Source of the DNA: Charina bottae
Taxonomy: Eukaryota; Chordata; Lepidosauria; Squamata; Charinaidae
Direction of reading: 5' to 3'
Assembly (NCBI GenBank): GCA_023362775.1
Contig: JALMGJ010000002.1
Coordinates: 72,517,414-72,581,413 of the forward strand
Length of the DNA stretch: 64,000 nt
Shown here: positions 40,641 through 52,343 of the stretch, in pieces
Numbering within the stretch: the stretch's first letter is position 1
Layout of the letters: every line of letters starts with the position of its first letter
Notes under the pieces: model-generated
Told to the model about the DNA's origin: nothing
Seen by the model: the letters and a program-made list of their open reading frames with translations, nothing else
The model's database searches: none
Program-made: the position numbers and the translations under genes

Positions 40641-41127
40641 GATGCAAGAGGTGACAGAGCAAAATTCAAAAATGTTCTGTGGCTTTATATTAGTCCGAGG
40701 ATTTGCCTGACATTGTTTCTCTTCACCCACCCATTGAAAAGTGCCTGAAGTGAGAAAGTTTGCAGTATCTTTGCTGATTTAAAGATTGTATATGATGAAG
40801 TGGATAGACTTGAATTATGGAATATTTTGTGCAACTACAAGTTTGGAGGTTGTTTACTGAATATGATACAAGTGGTACATGATGGAAATATGAGAAAAAA
40901 CGGAATGCTTAGTGAACGGTTGAACAGGGAATTGAACATTGAACAGGGAATAATACAAGGATGTGCGATGGTCAATTGCTCATTTGGTATATTTATGGAA
41001 AAATGTATAAGGAATTATTGGGATGTGTTGATTGGGGATGTGGATGTATGAGTAGTCTGTGTGCAGATGATGCTGTTTTATTGGCTGAGAACCTGAATGA
41101 TTTGCATCAAATGTTAGATAGGTTATA

Positions 41128-41275
41128 TGGTGGAGTCCTTGGTGCTCTCTGAGCCTTGTTGTTTTCTTGCAGACGTTTCATTGCCAGACTAGGCAACATC
41201 TTCAGTGAGAAAATGGAGTGGGACTTGCTCTCTGTTTATATACCATGGCTTGTCCTGCTTGTGTATATACATGCA
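41128..41275 (-). mobile_element. Penelope-like pseudo-LTR fragment
   Basis: Same family as 25146-25313, single orientation. The minus strand 41169-41207 reads CTGAAGATGTTGCC, a loop, GGCAAT, then GAAACGTC, which fits a hammerhead core. Confidence 0.6.
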
Positions 41276-41647
41276 ACAAAGAGTATGGATCTGAAAATGG
41301 ATGTGTCAAAGACTAAGGTAGATATGATTAACAGAGAAATAGAATAAATGATTGCAAGTTATCCATAAATGGCAAAAAAAAAAACCTAGAGCAAATAGAT
41401 GAATCTGTGTACCTTAGCAGAATGTTTACTAAAGATGGAGAAATGAATGGAGAGATGTAAAGATGTTCAAATGCTGGTAGAAAGGTAGTACTTGTTGCAT
41501 GCAGACTGTTGTGATGAAAGAGTACTTGTTGAGATGATAATGGCTGCATATAAGATGTGCTCTGCCCATTTTGTTTTATGGAAGTGAGAGCTGGGTATGT
41601 CAGGAGAAATGTAAAAGTAAGATGAATGCAGGTCACAGGGTACATTA

Positions 41648-41982
41648 AGGTAAAGGTTCCCTCCGCACATTTGTGCAGTCGTGTCCGACTCTAGGGGCCA
41701 GTGCTCATCTCCGTTTGTTAGCCGAAGAGCCAGCCAGTTGTCCGAAGACGCTTCCACGGTCATGTGGCTGGCATGACGCACGTGGAACGCTGTTACCATC
41801 CCACCGAAGTGGTACCTATTCATCTACTTGCATTTGCATGCTTTCGAATTGCTAGGTTGGCAAGAGCTGGGGCTAGTGCGGGAGCTCACTCCGACACGTG
41901 GGGCTAGGGATTCGAACCTCCGAACTTGCGATCTTCCAATCGACAAGCCTGGCATCTTACCCGCTGAGCCACCACGCCCCCT
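41648..41982 (-). mobile_element. Sauria-type tRNA SINE
   Basis: Reverse complement of the SINE at 22972: GCAGTCGTGTCCGACTCTAG near its left end, B box complement GGATTCGAACCTCC and A-box complement near 41970. Inserted into the LINE relic. Confidence 0.8.
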
Positions 41983-43107
41983 TTTATTTTTATTTTTAAT
42001 GTACCCTTTTTATTTTTATTTTTATTATTAATTTTATTTTTTATTATTTTTTATTAATTTTATTTTTTATTATTTATTATTTTTATTTTTAATGTACCCT
42101 TTTGGGGTACATTAGAAGTATGCCTAATGAAACAAGGACAGGATCAAGAACAAACGTACTGAATTAATGTGGATTGAATATAAAAGTGTGTCATCAGTAT
42201 AAAAGAAGTATGCTGAGGTGGTTTGGGCATACAGAGAGAATGAATGGGTATCGAGTCACAAAACAAATACACAAAGGAAGAAAGAATAGGTTGAGAGGAA
42301 GAGGAAGACCAAGAAAGTTGGGACAGGATGGAACTGAGAGATCCTTAAAAAAAGAGACGTGAGAAATGTAAAGAATAAAGGGGAATTCATTAAATGGCAT
42401 ACAGTATGGATATGATGGAAGCAAGCATGGTTTACAAGGATAGAAAATAATAGAGAAATATAGTGAATGGTGTTGGTAACTAAAATAAAACTATGTTTCT
42501 TTTCTTAGCTCACACCTTTAATTTTTTTTGTCTTACTACTTCTTTTCTGCATTATGCATAATGTTGCTGAACCTAAAGGGAATAGTGTGATGGCAATGTA
42601 TGCATTGCAAATATAGAATTATTATTTGCTTGGAAGTAGCTGGGCTTTACCTTTACTTAGCTGGGCTTACAAATTTGTAGGGCTGCTATTTAGACGTCAC
42701 CAAAGAGAGGACAAAAGGCAACACAGATTTCCATAGAAAATTAATAAGCTTATACATACATGCAAAGTTAGGAATAATTACTAGCTGAAATAGAAATGTA
42801 TTTCAACAGAATGGGGACATCTACAGTATGGCGATTAAGTGACCTGACCATTTGCACACAATCTGCTGAATCACTGATCCACTGCTGATGGGCAGTTTTG
42901 AAACCTGCTTGCCATCCTTGTGATTTGAACCAGTTTGAGCCTGAACGTTCCATCTACAGATAACTCTTCTGAAAGCTATTTAAGCCAAGAGTTCTATCCT
43001 CAGTAAAGTAGGTGTATTTTTGTTTTGTTTGAGAGCACCAGTAACTTTTTGGCCTGGATTCCTAAATGATGTGTCTTCCGAGTCTGCCTTCCTTAACGTA
43101 GGACCTC

Positions 43108-43215
43108 TCCACATGAGTGGACTTCAACTCCCAGAATTCCCAATCAGCATTAGCCCTTGCTTAGAATTCTGGGAGTTGAAATCAATATATCTGTAGGGCA
43201 TTCAGATTAGGAAAG
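43108..43215. mobile_element. Degenerate hAT MITE, family B
   Basis: GGACTTCAACTCCCAGAATT and its complement TCTGGGAGTTGAAATC are kept. The ends are eroded. Confidence 0.5.
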
Positions 43216-43251
43216 GCTATTCTAAGCTTTCTCTAACTACTCACCTTTTTA

Positions 43252-43325
43252 TTTATTTATTTTTATTAAATTTATATTACCGCCCATCTCCCCCAGCGGG
43301 GACCCTGGGCGGTGCACAATAAATA
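43252..43325 (-). mobile_element. CR1-like LINE 3' tail
   Basis: TTTATT-rich start, then ACCGCCCATCTCCCC ... CCCTGGGCGGTG, the complement of the tail at 16985. Confidence 0.55.
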
Positions 43326-43411
43326 ATGAAATTATTTTAATTTTTAAATAATGAAATCTTGATTACTGATATTATTTGGTATCCAGCTGTTCTGATACAT
43401 AGGAAGATCAG

Positions 43412-43965
43412 ACTGTAATGCACAGCACATATGAACAGATACAGAGTTTGTTTTCAACTTCAAACTTAATTAGTTCCCAGAACGGAATGAGTTCTGTTTC
43501 CAAGTTCTGTCCTTAAGTCGAATTTGTATGTAAGCTGGAACAGTACTATTGTATAATACTGTATAAGTAGTATTGTGTAATTAACTCAAACCATTGTATA
43601 TTTAACTCAAATAATTATGTATTTAACTCGAATTTTGCTACAATAAGCTCTGTTCTTAAGTATGGACGGACAACTTGTACTTATGAACAGACTGCCATAA
43701 TGCCTATTATATTAAAAATTGAGTTAAATAACAATGGTTCGTAGTAACGAACACACACACTGCCTTTGTGATGCTTATGAAAACATTTCACGGCTTCAGC
43801 ATTTGTCACCTTGAGGAAGGAGAATGCTGTCTGCCCCGTCTGCCATTTTAAGTCAGATCACATGGCTGTTAACACTGCTGTACGTACCTGTTCCGACTTA
43901 CCTACAAATTCGACTTAAAGACAGACTTAGGAACAGATCTCGTTTGTAACCTGGGGTATCAGAAA
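43412..43965. mobile_element. Non-autonomous DNA transposon, imperfect terminal inverted repeats
   Basis: CTTAAGTCGAATTTGTATG near the left end matches the complement of CTACAAATTCGACTTAAAG near the right end. The outer segments pair less well (GTTCTGT/ACAGA-type blocks). No clear target duplication, so the exact limits and superfamily are uncertain. Confidence 0.5.
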
Positions 43966-44004
43966 TAAATTTACTGATATGCAATCAAACAGGTCTTGCT
44001 GGTC

Positions 44005-44540
44005 CCTTTTTTTGTGTGCCTTTGAGTCAGTGTTGACTCCTGGTGACTGCCTGGACTAGTCCCTGCAGTTTCCTTGGCAAGAAGTGGTTTGCCATTGCCT
44101 CCTTCCCAGGGGTGAGAGGGAGTGACTGGCCCAAGGTCACCCAGCTGGCTTTGTGCCTAAGATGGGACTAGAACTCACAGTCTCCTGGTTTCTAGCCTGG
44201 TGCCTTAACCACTACACCATAGTTTTCCAAAGTGTGTGTTGCGACACACTACTGTGTTGCCTGCGGTGTCCTGGTGTGTCGTGCAAAAACCCGGAAGCGC
44301 TGATGGGGGAACCGAAAGAAGTGGCACCCCCGCCAATCAGCGCTGCCGCTGCCGCCAGCAGCACAGCGGTGGCGGCTGCACTGATTGGCGGGGGTGCCGC
44401 TTCTTTCAGTTCCCCCCATCAGCGCTTCCGGGTTTTTGCGCGACACACCAGGACACCGCAGGCCACGCCGCCGGCGCCGGTATGTGTCGCCAACATGAAA
44501 AGTTTGGAAAGCTCTGCACTACACCAAACTGCCTCTATGC
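44005..44540 (-). mobile_element. MIR/CORE-like SINE split by a hAT MITE
   Basis: The body at 44005-44217 (GTTTGCCATTGCCTCCTTCC, GGCCCAAGGTCACCCAGCTG) continues at 44525-44540 after the 299-bp hAT insertion. Confidence 0.7.
44218..44516. mobile_element. hAT MITE, family A (299 bp), nested in a SINE
   Basis: Perfect 8-bp duplication CACTACAC (44210-44217, 44517-44524). Ends CATAGTTTTCCAAAGTG / AGTTTGGAAAGCTCTG. The interior is a long imperfect palindrome around 44284-44445 (CCCGGAAGCGCTGATGGGGG and its complement). Confidence 0.92.
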
Positions 44541-46271
44541 TTAGCATAATCATTGGGATATTTTGTTTCTTGTGCTAAGCTTTAAAACAACCCAAAATAA
44601 TTCCTGCAGTTCCTACAGTTTCTCTCTGATCAGACAAAAGAGAGTATTGCCAGTCGAAGGAATCAAAAGATGTACTCCATAATATTTTTTCTAAACTCGC
44701 TTAATAAATTCTCAGTACAACTGCTGAAAACATATGCTTAGTATGCTGTGAAAATACTCATCTAACCAGCATGAGAATTGCTTGCATTATATAAAGCATA
44801 TTTCAGCATTTGCTCCCTGAATACTTAAGATGCATTAACTAACTTGTAGGTTCACTATTATTGTTGCTGTTTTATTATTAGTAGTATTAAATGACATGCT
44901 ATTGTAATGAGAATTCCTTGTGCCAATTGTTCTCTGCTGAAACTGAAGAAACAGATGGGAAACCCGTGCAAACACTCCCTCCTCCACAGCTATTTGACAT
45001 AAGAGGAATATACACAAGCGAGATACACCTACCATAGCTTAAGTAGTCATCAGAGAACATGGTCAGGTCTGTGAGCAGTTCTAGAGGCTATAAGGAGCGC
45101 CTTCTCTTACCAACGTGTCCTTTGTGTGCACAGCGTAAATGGTCTGTGTACTTTGCACCAAACTGCCAGCCACTGTTATCTCAAAGTACTTAAAACATTG
45201 GAATCAGGGTTCAGTAAAAGAAGGTGACAATTCATATTTATTTGCAACAGTGTATATGGTATCATTTCTGCAACAGAAAGCCTGACCAGTTGCTCAGGCA
45301 GAGAATCAAATACAATTCCCATTACAATGCAGATTACGCTTTTAAAGGGACCTTTTTGGTATATTTTTTTCCCCACCTGAAATTCCTGGATCTAATCAGG
45401 AAGGATGAAGGGCTGATTCTGTACCCATCAGAAGGTAGTGGCTCCAATTTGATTATATACTGCAGTCTTCCCCTGTCTGGCAACTTGAAGACATTGGCCA
45501 TCATTTTTAGCTAGCAAGCCAGTATTATTTTCTGTATCTACCTTCCACTGGTACTGTTTTGTTTACATTACCCAGTAGTATTTCTTTCATTTGCTCTGTC
45601 AGTAGGAAGACTAGAAAGAAAATAGTATTACAGTATATGACAATGAGCTGCATTTACAGCTCAGGCTTAACTAGAACATTGGGATAAAAGCTTTTCTTTA
45701 TATCCAGATAAACCTGAAAACCTCTTAAATATGCAGTGCATATTCAGCTCATTAACCTGTGGCCTTAATTCTTTCCATGATTTGCAAGAATGTCTAGCTA
45801 TTCTACCAAAATCAAAATACTAGGCACCTTGTGAAGTTACAAGTCTTAACTCACAGGCAACCTCAACAGGGAGGCACACCTTTTTTGAATCCCTAGGTAA
45901 AACGTGTCTAAATAAATTGCTTTCTAAAGAAGAAATAATAATAATAATAGAAATAATAATAATAATAATAATAATATGATGCTGCACAGTTCAGGCAATT
46001 TGCTTTAGGAGGCAAAGTTTTACAGATTTCAAACTGCCTCTTCTGTCTTTTGAGATGGCCCTGTCACGGGTTCTTTTTTATTTATTTGTTAGAGTTATTC
46101 TATGTAGAATTCATGCGAATGGATTCCTTCACTAGCTTGTAAAACCAGTATTGTTCCATTTTCTCTCTGCTACAAGTGTTATCAAAACATTTCCCAGTAA
46201 ACACCAGGTGTGTGACCTTGCCATAGCCAAAACAATGTATCACGTGAGGTAGCGATATCAGACCAAAAATA
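44541..46271. other. Intergenic, (AAT)n repeat only
   Basis: No gene or transposon is recognised; an (AAT)n run lies at about 45937-45975. Confidence 0.4.
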
Positions 46272-46421
46272 CCCTATCTCAAGGGTCGGAAATGGCGGCT
46301 CGCGAGCCAGATGCGGCTCTTTGGCCCCTTGAGTGTGGCTCTTCCGCAGCTGAACTCACCCCCGCCCCTTCCACGCGATTGGCCCCCGCCCGCAAACCCC
46401 GCCCCCTGGCTCTCACACTGA

Positions 46422-47094
46422 GCGAGGCCCGGCGCGGCAGGGAGGTGCTGCTGGCCCGGGACGCGGCGCTGTCGGAGGCGGCGCAGGAGCGGCCGCAGGG
46501 GCTGCTGCGGCTGGAGATGGTGCTGCTCCGCAGCATCCAGGTGCTGGGCGAGGGCGTGGGCCCGGGATGCGAGCGGCAGGGCGGCGCAGGGCGAAGAGCC
46601 GCCTGCTCTCCCCTTGGCCGCCTCCGGTCCGAGCCTGGCTCGGCTCCCCCGGCCGCCGCAGGGCTCAGGTTAGCGGGGGGAGAGGACGCCGAACGGCGGG
46701 GTGGGGGGATTGATGGGACGGGAGGATGCACCCGGAGGGCCTCCCGCGGCCGCTTCTCCAAGGCGGGTTGCAGAGCGCGCGCTGCGCCCACAGGAACGCC
46801 TGGTCCCTCTGCTCCCTCCAGCTCCGCCACCAGCCCCAGCAGCGCCGCCCGCCCCATCCTGCCGCCCGGCAAACCTCCGCCGGCTCCATCCCCCCGCCGC
46901 CACTGCCACCGCCCCGGCCAGGCCCCCTGCGCCGCCCTGCCGCTCACGTCCCGGGCCTGCACCCTCGCCCAGCACCTGGATGCCGCGGAGCAGCGCCATC
47001 TCCAGCCGCAGCAGCCCCTGAAGCCGCTCCTGCGCTGCCTCCAACAGCGCCGCGTCCCGGGCCAGCAGCGCCTCCCTGCCACGCCGCGCTTCGC
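46422..47094. repeat. Inverted repeat in the hAT element, possible captured exon
   Basis: About 167 bp at 46422-46588 recurs inverted at 46928-47094. One reading of both arms gives a leucine-rich helical segment, LARDAALLEAAQERLQGLLR then LEMALLRGIQVLGEG. Between arms the substitutions are partly conservative in that frame. Source gene unknown. Confidence 0.6.
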
Positions 47095-47095
47095 A

Positions 47096-47716
47096 GAGAC
47101 GGGCCTGAAGGGGCGCAGAGGCCGGAGAGGGAGCCCCTCCGTCTCCCCTTCTCTCCCTGCCTCGCCCGCCCGCAGGGAAGGAGGCGCGGGTCCTGCCTGG
47201 TGGAGAGGGCGCAGCCTTCCGCTCTCCCACGCCCCAGGTTTTGTTGCCCGTGGCAGCCGCTCTAGGAGCCGGCCAACCTCCGCCGCTGGTTCCCAGCGCT
47301 TCCCCTTGGACAGGGAGTTCCCTCCCGCCGCCCCCCTCGGAGAGACGGGCCTGAAGGGGCGCAGAGGCTGGAGAGGGAGCCCCTCCGTCTCCCCTTCTCT
47401 CCCTGCCTCGCCCGCCCGCAGAGAAGGAGGCGCGGGTCCCGCCCGGTGGAGAGGGCGCAGCCTTCCGCTCTCCCGCGCCCCAGGTTTTGTTGCCCGCGGC
47501 AGCCGCTCTAGGAGCCGGCCAACCTCCGCCGCTGGTTCCCAGCGCTTCCCCTTGGACGGGGAGTTCCCTCCCGCCGCCCCCCTCGGAGAGACGGGCCTGA
47601 AGGGGCGCAGAGGCCGGAGAGGGAGCCCCTCCGTCTCCCCTTCTCTCCCTGCCTCGCCCGCCCGCAGGGAAGGAGGCGCGGGTCCCGCCCGGTGGAGAGG
47701 GCGCAGCCTTCCGCTC
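47096..47716. repeat. 246-bp tandem repeat, about 2.5 copies
   Basis: Units begin GAGACGGGCCTGAAGGGGCG at 47096, 47342 and 47588, exactly 246 bp apart. The third is truncated near 47716. Confidence 0.85.
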
Positions 47717-49362
47717 TGCCCGGGAACGCCGTGGCGCCCAGCAGAGCCCTCTGCACATGCTCCGCGACGCTCCCTCCTTCCCGCCGCCTCTCCTGAGCTG
47801 AGCTCCGCAACCACCTGGGCGTGCGTGCGTGAGGGAAGCCGCCATCAAGGGCTTCCTCGCCGAGTTACTCCGCCGCCTGCAGGGAGGGAGGCGGGGGGGA
47901 CAGGGCTGGGCGCTGGGGCGGGGGCAGGGGCCGCGGACGGCAGGCCAAAGGGAGATGCCAGGGCGACTGTAGTGACCGGAGGCGGCCAAGGGAAGAGCAG
48001 GCGGCTCTTCGCCCTCGGCGCGCCGCGGGGCCAGACGAGCCTTCGGCTGCTGCTTCCTGCGCTCGTGGCCTCTTTGCTGCCATCGCCGCCCGCCTCGCCT
48101 CTGCCGCTCTCTGCTTCTCCGCAAAGCTCCTGGTTGATCTTAATGTTTCCTTTTCCTCCCCTTCAATATGTTCCAGCAAGCGAGGTGGAAGTGGAGAGCG
48201 GCAGAGGCGAGGTGGGCAGCGGCGGCAGCAGAGGCCACGGGTGCAGGAAGCAGGAAGCAGCAGCCGGAGGCCGCCTCGCCTCTGCTGCTCTCCGCTTCCA
48301 CCTCGCTTGCTGGAACGTATTGAAGGGGAGGAAAAGGAAACATCAAGCTTCTCCGCAAAGCTCCTGGTTGATCTTGATGTTTCCTTTTCCTCCCCTTCAA
48401 TACGTTCCAGCAAGCGAGGTGGAAGCGGAGAGCGGCAGAGGCGAGGCGGCCTCCGGCTGCTGCTTCCTGCTTCCTGCGCCCGTGGCCTCTGCTGCCACCG
48501 CTGCCCACCTCGCCTCTGCCGCTCTCCGCTTCCACCTCGCTTGCTGGAACGTATTGAAGGGGAGGAAAAGGAAACATCAAGATCAACCAGGAGCTTTGCG
48601 GAGAGCGGCAGAGGCGAGGCGGCCTCCGGCTGCTGATTCCTGCGCCCGTGGCCTCTTTGCTGCCGCCCTGAGGGGACCCACCCGGCGGCGACGGCGGCGG
48701 CAGTTCCCCTGAAGCTGGGGAGGGGCCGCGTTTCCTCTTCCTCTCCGGTGGTGAGCGTGCAGCCGGGCCTCCAGATGCAGAGCCCCCCCACCACTCTTGC
48801 TGTGGCGCCTGAACGTCCGGGTAAATGGCGGGGGAGATGCCCTTTGCAGCGACGGGCGCGGGGCGAGTGGCGCGCCCCTTTGCAGACGCCCCGGGGAGAA
48901 GCGGTAGGCGAGACCTTGCAAGCGTGGCGGGGAGAGGGGAGCCCTTCTCAGCCCTTTTGCACGCGCACACACGCCCGCTCCCCTTTTGCACGCGTTGCTG
49001 CAGGCGCGCGGGGGGAGGTCTTCTCCAGAAGCGGCTGAACCACATCTCCCAGCAGCCCCAGGCGGGTGGTCAGGGCCGAGAACTGGAGCGGAGCAACAGC
49101 CCAGCGCAGCTGAGCGAGGCCCCGCGCCGGTGTTTTTGGAGTGCATTTCCACAGCCCAGCGCTCAGCTGCGTGTGGAAGCGCTCCAAAAAGACTGACACG
49201 GGGCCTCGCTCAGCTGGGAAGAAAGAGCGGCAGGCAGAAATCTCTCTGTTTCTCTCAGAATGAACCAGGCTTGCGGCCGATGGAGCAAAATTCAGGCGCT
49301 GGTAAGCGGAGGAGCAATATCAACTTCTGCTGTTGCTCCATCGGCCGCAAGCCTGGTTCATT

Positions 49363-49775
49363 TGCCCCACGACAAAGGGAAACCTGCCCGGAGGGGTCAT
49401 CAGGAGCACAGGATCCGGCCCCAGCCCAGCCCGGCCCGCAGCTTCGGCGCCCTCCCCTCGCCATCGCGAAAGTCCCAGGCGACGGCGGGGACATGTTCGA
49501 CCTGCTTGTGCAGCACGGGGCGGCCGCCCCCGGAGACTCCGCGGCCCCCCGGCTTCCAGAGAGGAGGAGAGGTGGTGGAAGAGCTGCAGCCGGGGGGCCG
49601 CGGAGTCTCCGGGGTCGGCCGCCCCGTGCTGCACGAGCAGGTCGAACATGCCCCCGCCGTTGCCTGGGACTTTCGCGATGGCGAGGGGAGGGCGCCGAAG
49701 CTGCGGGCCGGGCTGGGCTGGGGCCGGATCCTGTGCTCCTGATGACCCCTCCGGGCAGGTTTCCCTTTGCCCCAC
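49363..49775. repeat. Imperfect long palindrome inside the hAT element
   Basis: The left arm (GGAAACCTGCCCGGAGGGGT ... ATGTTCGACCTGCT) and the right arm are near-exact complements of about 190 bp around a spacer near 49555-49585. Confidence 0.8.
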
Positions 49776-49904
49776 GATATTCTGGGTAGCGGAGGGTGGC
49801 AGCTGTTTGCCTGCCACTCCCGGTGGGGCGGCCAGGCCGGGTTCGCGGAGCCGCTGGCTGCGCGGAGCCGCTGGCTGCACCCCCTCCCTCCATGAGCCCC
49901 CTGC

Positions 49905-50065
49905 CCCCTTCCACGCGATTGGCTCCCGCCCGCAAATCCCGCCCCCTTCCACGCGATTGGCTCCCACCCGCAAAACCCGCCCCCTTCCACGTGATTGGCT
50001 CCCACCCGCAAAACCCACCCCCTTCCACGTGATTGGCTGCCGCACGCAAACCCCGCCCCCTGGCT
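49905..50065. repeat. 38-bp minisatellite with inverted CCAAT boxes
   Basis: CCACGCGATTGG or CCACGTGATTGG recurs at 49911, 49949, 49987 and 50025, an exact 38-bp period. One more copy sits near the other end of the element at 46371. Confidence 0.88.
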
Positions 50066-50142
50066 CTCGAGCACTTCAAAATGTGCACGAGCATGTCAAA
50101 ATGGCTCCCGGCAAAAAAAGTTTGCCGACCCCTGCCCTATCT

Positions 50143-51335
50143 CATGGGAACGATGTCCCGAAGGGAAGACAATGTGCAACACTGCCATCTCATGGCGATT
50201 TATAGTAAGTACAACTTTTAATGCATTGTCAGTTTGGAAATGTCCTGACCCACATATAGCCAATCAGAATGCTGAAACAAGTGTATATCTCAGCTATGAA
50301 CTATGGGTCTATGTATCCTTCTTCTTCTTGACGTCAGTCTGTCCTGTTGCCATGTACTCTGTTCCTGAACTGTAACTATGCCTGGCCTTTGTATGGGCCA
50401 TGATTTTCCTTCACATCTGCTGATGAAACTCTGCGTATGCTTTGTTGTTTTTTCCTTTTGCAATAATGTACTATATATCCATTATTGCCTTATGCTACAA
50501 TAAAATATTGTGAGCCCTACACGTTGTTTGGATTACTCTGCACCTGGAACCCCATAAAGCCAATATATGGCCCTGGGGGGCAATTTAGGTCCCCCTATAG
50601 TTTTGATATATATTTAGCATGTATAGTTTTATCTGTGTAGTTTTAAACACCTTTATATAGTTTCTATAACACATGTGTGTGTGCTCTGTTTTACTCTAGC
50701 AAGGTTTCCTGGATGGGATTGTAAAAGGGGCCCCAAGAGAGCCATAAAGCAGGAAGATAAAACAGGAACAAGATGCCCAAGGTTTTCTAACTTCTTCCCC
50801 TAAAAGATTAAAAGCCTAGCCATTTGGGGAGGATTTCTCTCTGCTGAAGGCATGTTTATTACCTTTTGCCTGAATCCTTTGAAATGTAGCGTGTTAATGG
50901 GGAAGACAGGAATGTTTCAAGGTCTGCTAACTCTCTTGGAAAGAGACAGATAGATAACTGGAACAAAAGAGAAATTGAGGAAGATCAAAGCTGGTCAGTG
51001 CTGTCTCTTATCAAAAGAATTACCAAATATTTTTTTTTCTTGCCAATTACGCTTCTTCACGTGCCAGCCCAGAAGAGGAGGCAACAATGTCTGTAAAAAC
51101 TACTTGATTGGTCCCTATGCTAAAAATGTAAATTTCTTTGTTCTCTGTAACTATATAATCTGTTGTTAGACTCCATGTTTGTGTGTGTGTGGGTATCACA
51201 CCCGGCTTTTTCTTTGGCCAAATAATTAAAGCTGTATTCTTTGAAAACCTCCGTTTTGAAGTCTCTGTTTGGTAGTATGGAATTTCAGATTTTTACAGGA
51301 AGGCTGGCCATACACCAACAATATCCCACATTATT
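50143..51335. other. Intergenic, no firm feature
   Basis: There are hints of eroded LTR-like ends (polyadenylation signals near 50500 and 51228 followed by TTTGGATTACTCTG- and GTCTCTGTTTGG-type segments), but no paired LTR or duplication was found. Confidence 0.3.
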
Positions 51336-51339
51336 ATTA

Positions 51340-51874
51340 TTCTATTATTATTTATTTATTTAATTTCTATCCCGCCTTTATTATTTTTATAAATAACTCA
51401 AGGCGGCGAACATACCTCATACTCCTTCCTCCTCCTATTTTCCCCACAACAACAACCCTGTGAGGTGAGTTGGGCTGAGAGAGTGACTGGCCCAAGGTCA
51501 CCCAGCCGGCTTTCATGCCTAAGGTGGGACTAGAACTCTCAGGCTCCTGGTTTGCTATTGGCTCCTTCCTAGGGCTGAGAGAGAAGGACTGGCCCAAGGT
51601 CACCCAGCCGGCTTTCATGCCTAAGGCGGGACTAGAACTCTCAGACTCCTGGATTCTAGCCCAGCACCTTAACCCCTAGACCAGAGCTTTCCAAACTTTT
51701 CATTTTCATGACACACACCAACAGCGGCGGCCTGTGGTGTCCTGGTGTGTCGCACGCAAACCAGGAAGCGCTGATGGGGGGAACCGTAAGGAGTGGCGGC
51801 GCTGATTGGAGGCAGGCGACACAGTAGTGTCACACACTTTGGAAAGCTATGCACTAGATCAAACTGGCTCTAAA
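51340..51874 (-). mobile_element. MIR/CORE-like SINE, dimeric form, split by a hAT MITE
   Basis: Tail ATTTATTTAATTTCTATCCC, then two copies of the core (GGCCCAAGGTCACCCAGCCG at about 51489 and 51592), joined by GCTATTGGCTCCTTCCTAGG. The head continues at 51852 after the MITE. Confidence 0.7.
51682..51851. mobile_element. hAT MITE, family A (170 bp)
   Basis: Ends CAGAGCTTTCCAAAC / TTTGGAAAGCTATG; 8-bp duplication CCCTAGAC / CACTAGAT (6 of 8). Inserted in the SINE head region. Confidence 0.8.
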
Positions 51875-52269
51875 TACCTGAAGTTTGATTGTTTCAGGCT
51901 CAAAATGATCTCCCCAAAAGCACCGCACTCTACAACACTTAGAGTTTTTATATCTCCCCTTGTAGGTTGGTGAGGTGTTTTTATTGTAAACAAGCTATTT
52001 ACAGTATAAAGGTGTGTATTATATGACTATGTGACTAGCTAATATCTAACAATCCTGGCTTATTACTAATTAACCTATCTTTCTAATGGAATTATACTAT
52101 ACAACGTTCTTCTATCCTTATATTACTATGTTCTATACAACTACTTCTATCCTATACTAATACACATATAATCTAATTATTCTTATTTTGCTACTACTAT
52201 TACTACAAGCTTACTACTACTATAGCTAGTATAGAGAGCTTCTGTAATTGGGTAGTTTGCACAACACTT

Positions 52270-52343
52270 GCCCCTTCTCACTGGTTTTCAACTGGGAGTT
52301 GAAGTCCACACAAATTAAGGCAGCCAAGGTTGAGAAACACTGC
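52270..52343. mobile_element. hAT MITE family B, partial
   Basis: Only one arm is kept: GGGAGTTGAAGTCCACAC ... CCAAGGTTGAGAAACACTG. Confidence 0.5.

Larger units (their letters stand above)
40760..42480 (+). mobile_element. Decayed non-LTR LINE (RT fragment), family uncertain
   Basis: Frames over 40800-41150 give LWNILCNYKFGGCLLNMIQV, IIQGCAMVNC and LCADDAVLLAENLND, which are RT motifs including a divergent FADD box. The C-terminal part at 42174-42362 reads MLRWFGHTERMNGYRVTKQI, then RGRGRPRK. Many stops. It is interrupted by a Penelope-like fragment (41128-41275), a Sauria SINE (41648-41982) and AT-rich repeats (41985-42105). Confidence 0.6.
46280..50134. mobile_element. 3.86-kb CpG-rich non-autonomous hAT element with duplicated internal sequence
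   Basis: Ends CAAGGGTCGG (46280) and CCGACCCCTG (50134) are inverted repeats, flanked by a perfect 8-bp duplication CCCTATCT (46272-46279, 50135-50142). The interior is extremely GC-rich in an AT-rich region. It holds an inverted pair (about 46422-46588 and 46928-47094), a 246-bp tandem repeat of about 2.5 copies (47096 to about 47716), and four alternating inverted copies of a block of about 100 bp (about 48117-48605). An imperfect palindrome occupies about 49363-49775 and a 38-bp minisatellite 49905-50065. Long open frames occur on both strands (for example 46292-48712 plus and 46279-47814 minus) but reflect composition. No hAT transposase is seen. Confidence 0.88.

Noticed and set aside
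40800..41051. A host reverse-transcriptase-derived gene
   Set aside because: The frame is short, has lost the canonical FADD sequence and is followed by stops and insertions, so it is a LINE relic.
46292..48712. An 806-codon open frame on the plus strand and a 511-codon frame on the minus strand
   Set aside because: Both lie inside the CpG-rich hAT element and overlap other long frames on both strands. They are made of tandem and inverted repeats and low-complexity Pro/Arg/Ala sequence, which is an effect of composition rather than a gene.
48140..50205. Other 200-300-codon frames in the same GC-rich block
   Set aside because: The same argument applies: several frames are open at once on both strands across palindromes, and none shows a domain or splice support.
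50300..51290. One or two solo retroviral LTRs
   Set aside because: Polyadenylation-like signals and LTR-like ends are suggestive, but I found no matching TG/CA boundaries with a target duplication and no second copy.
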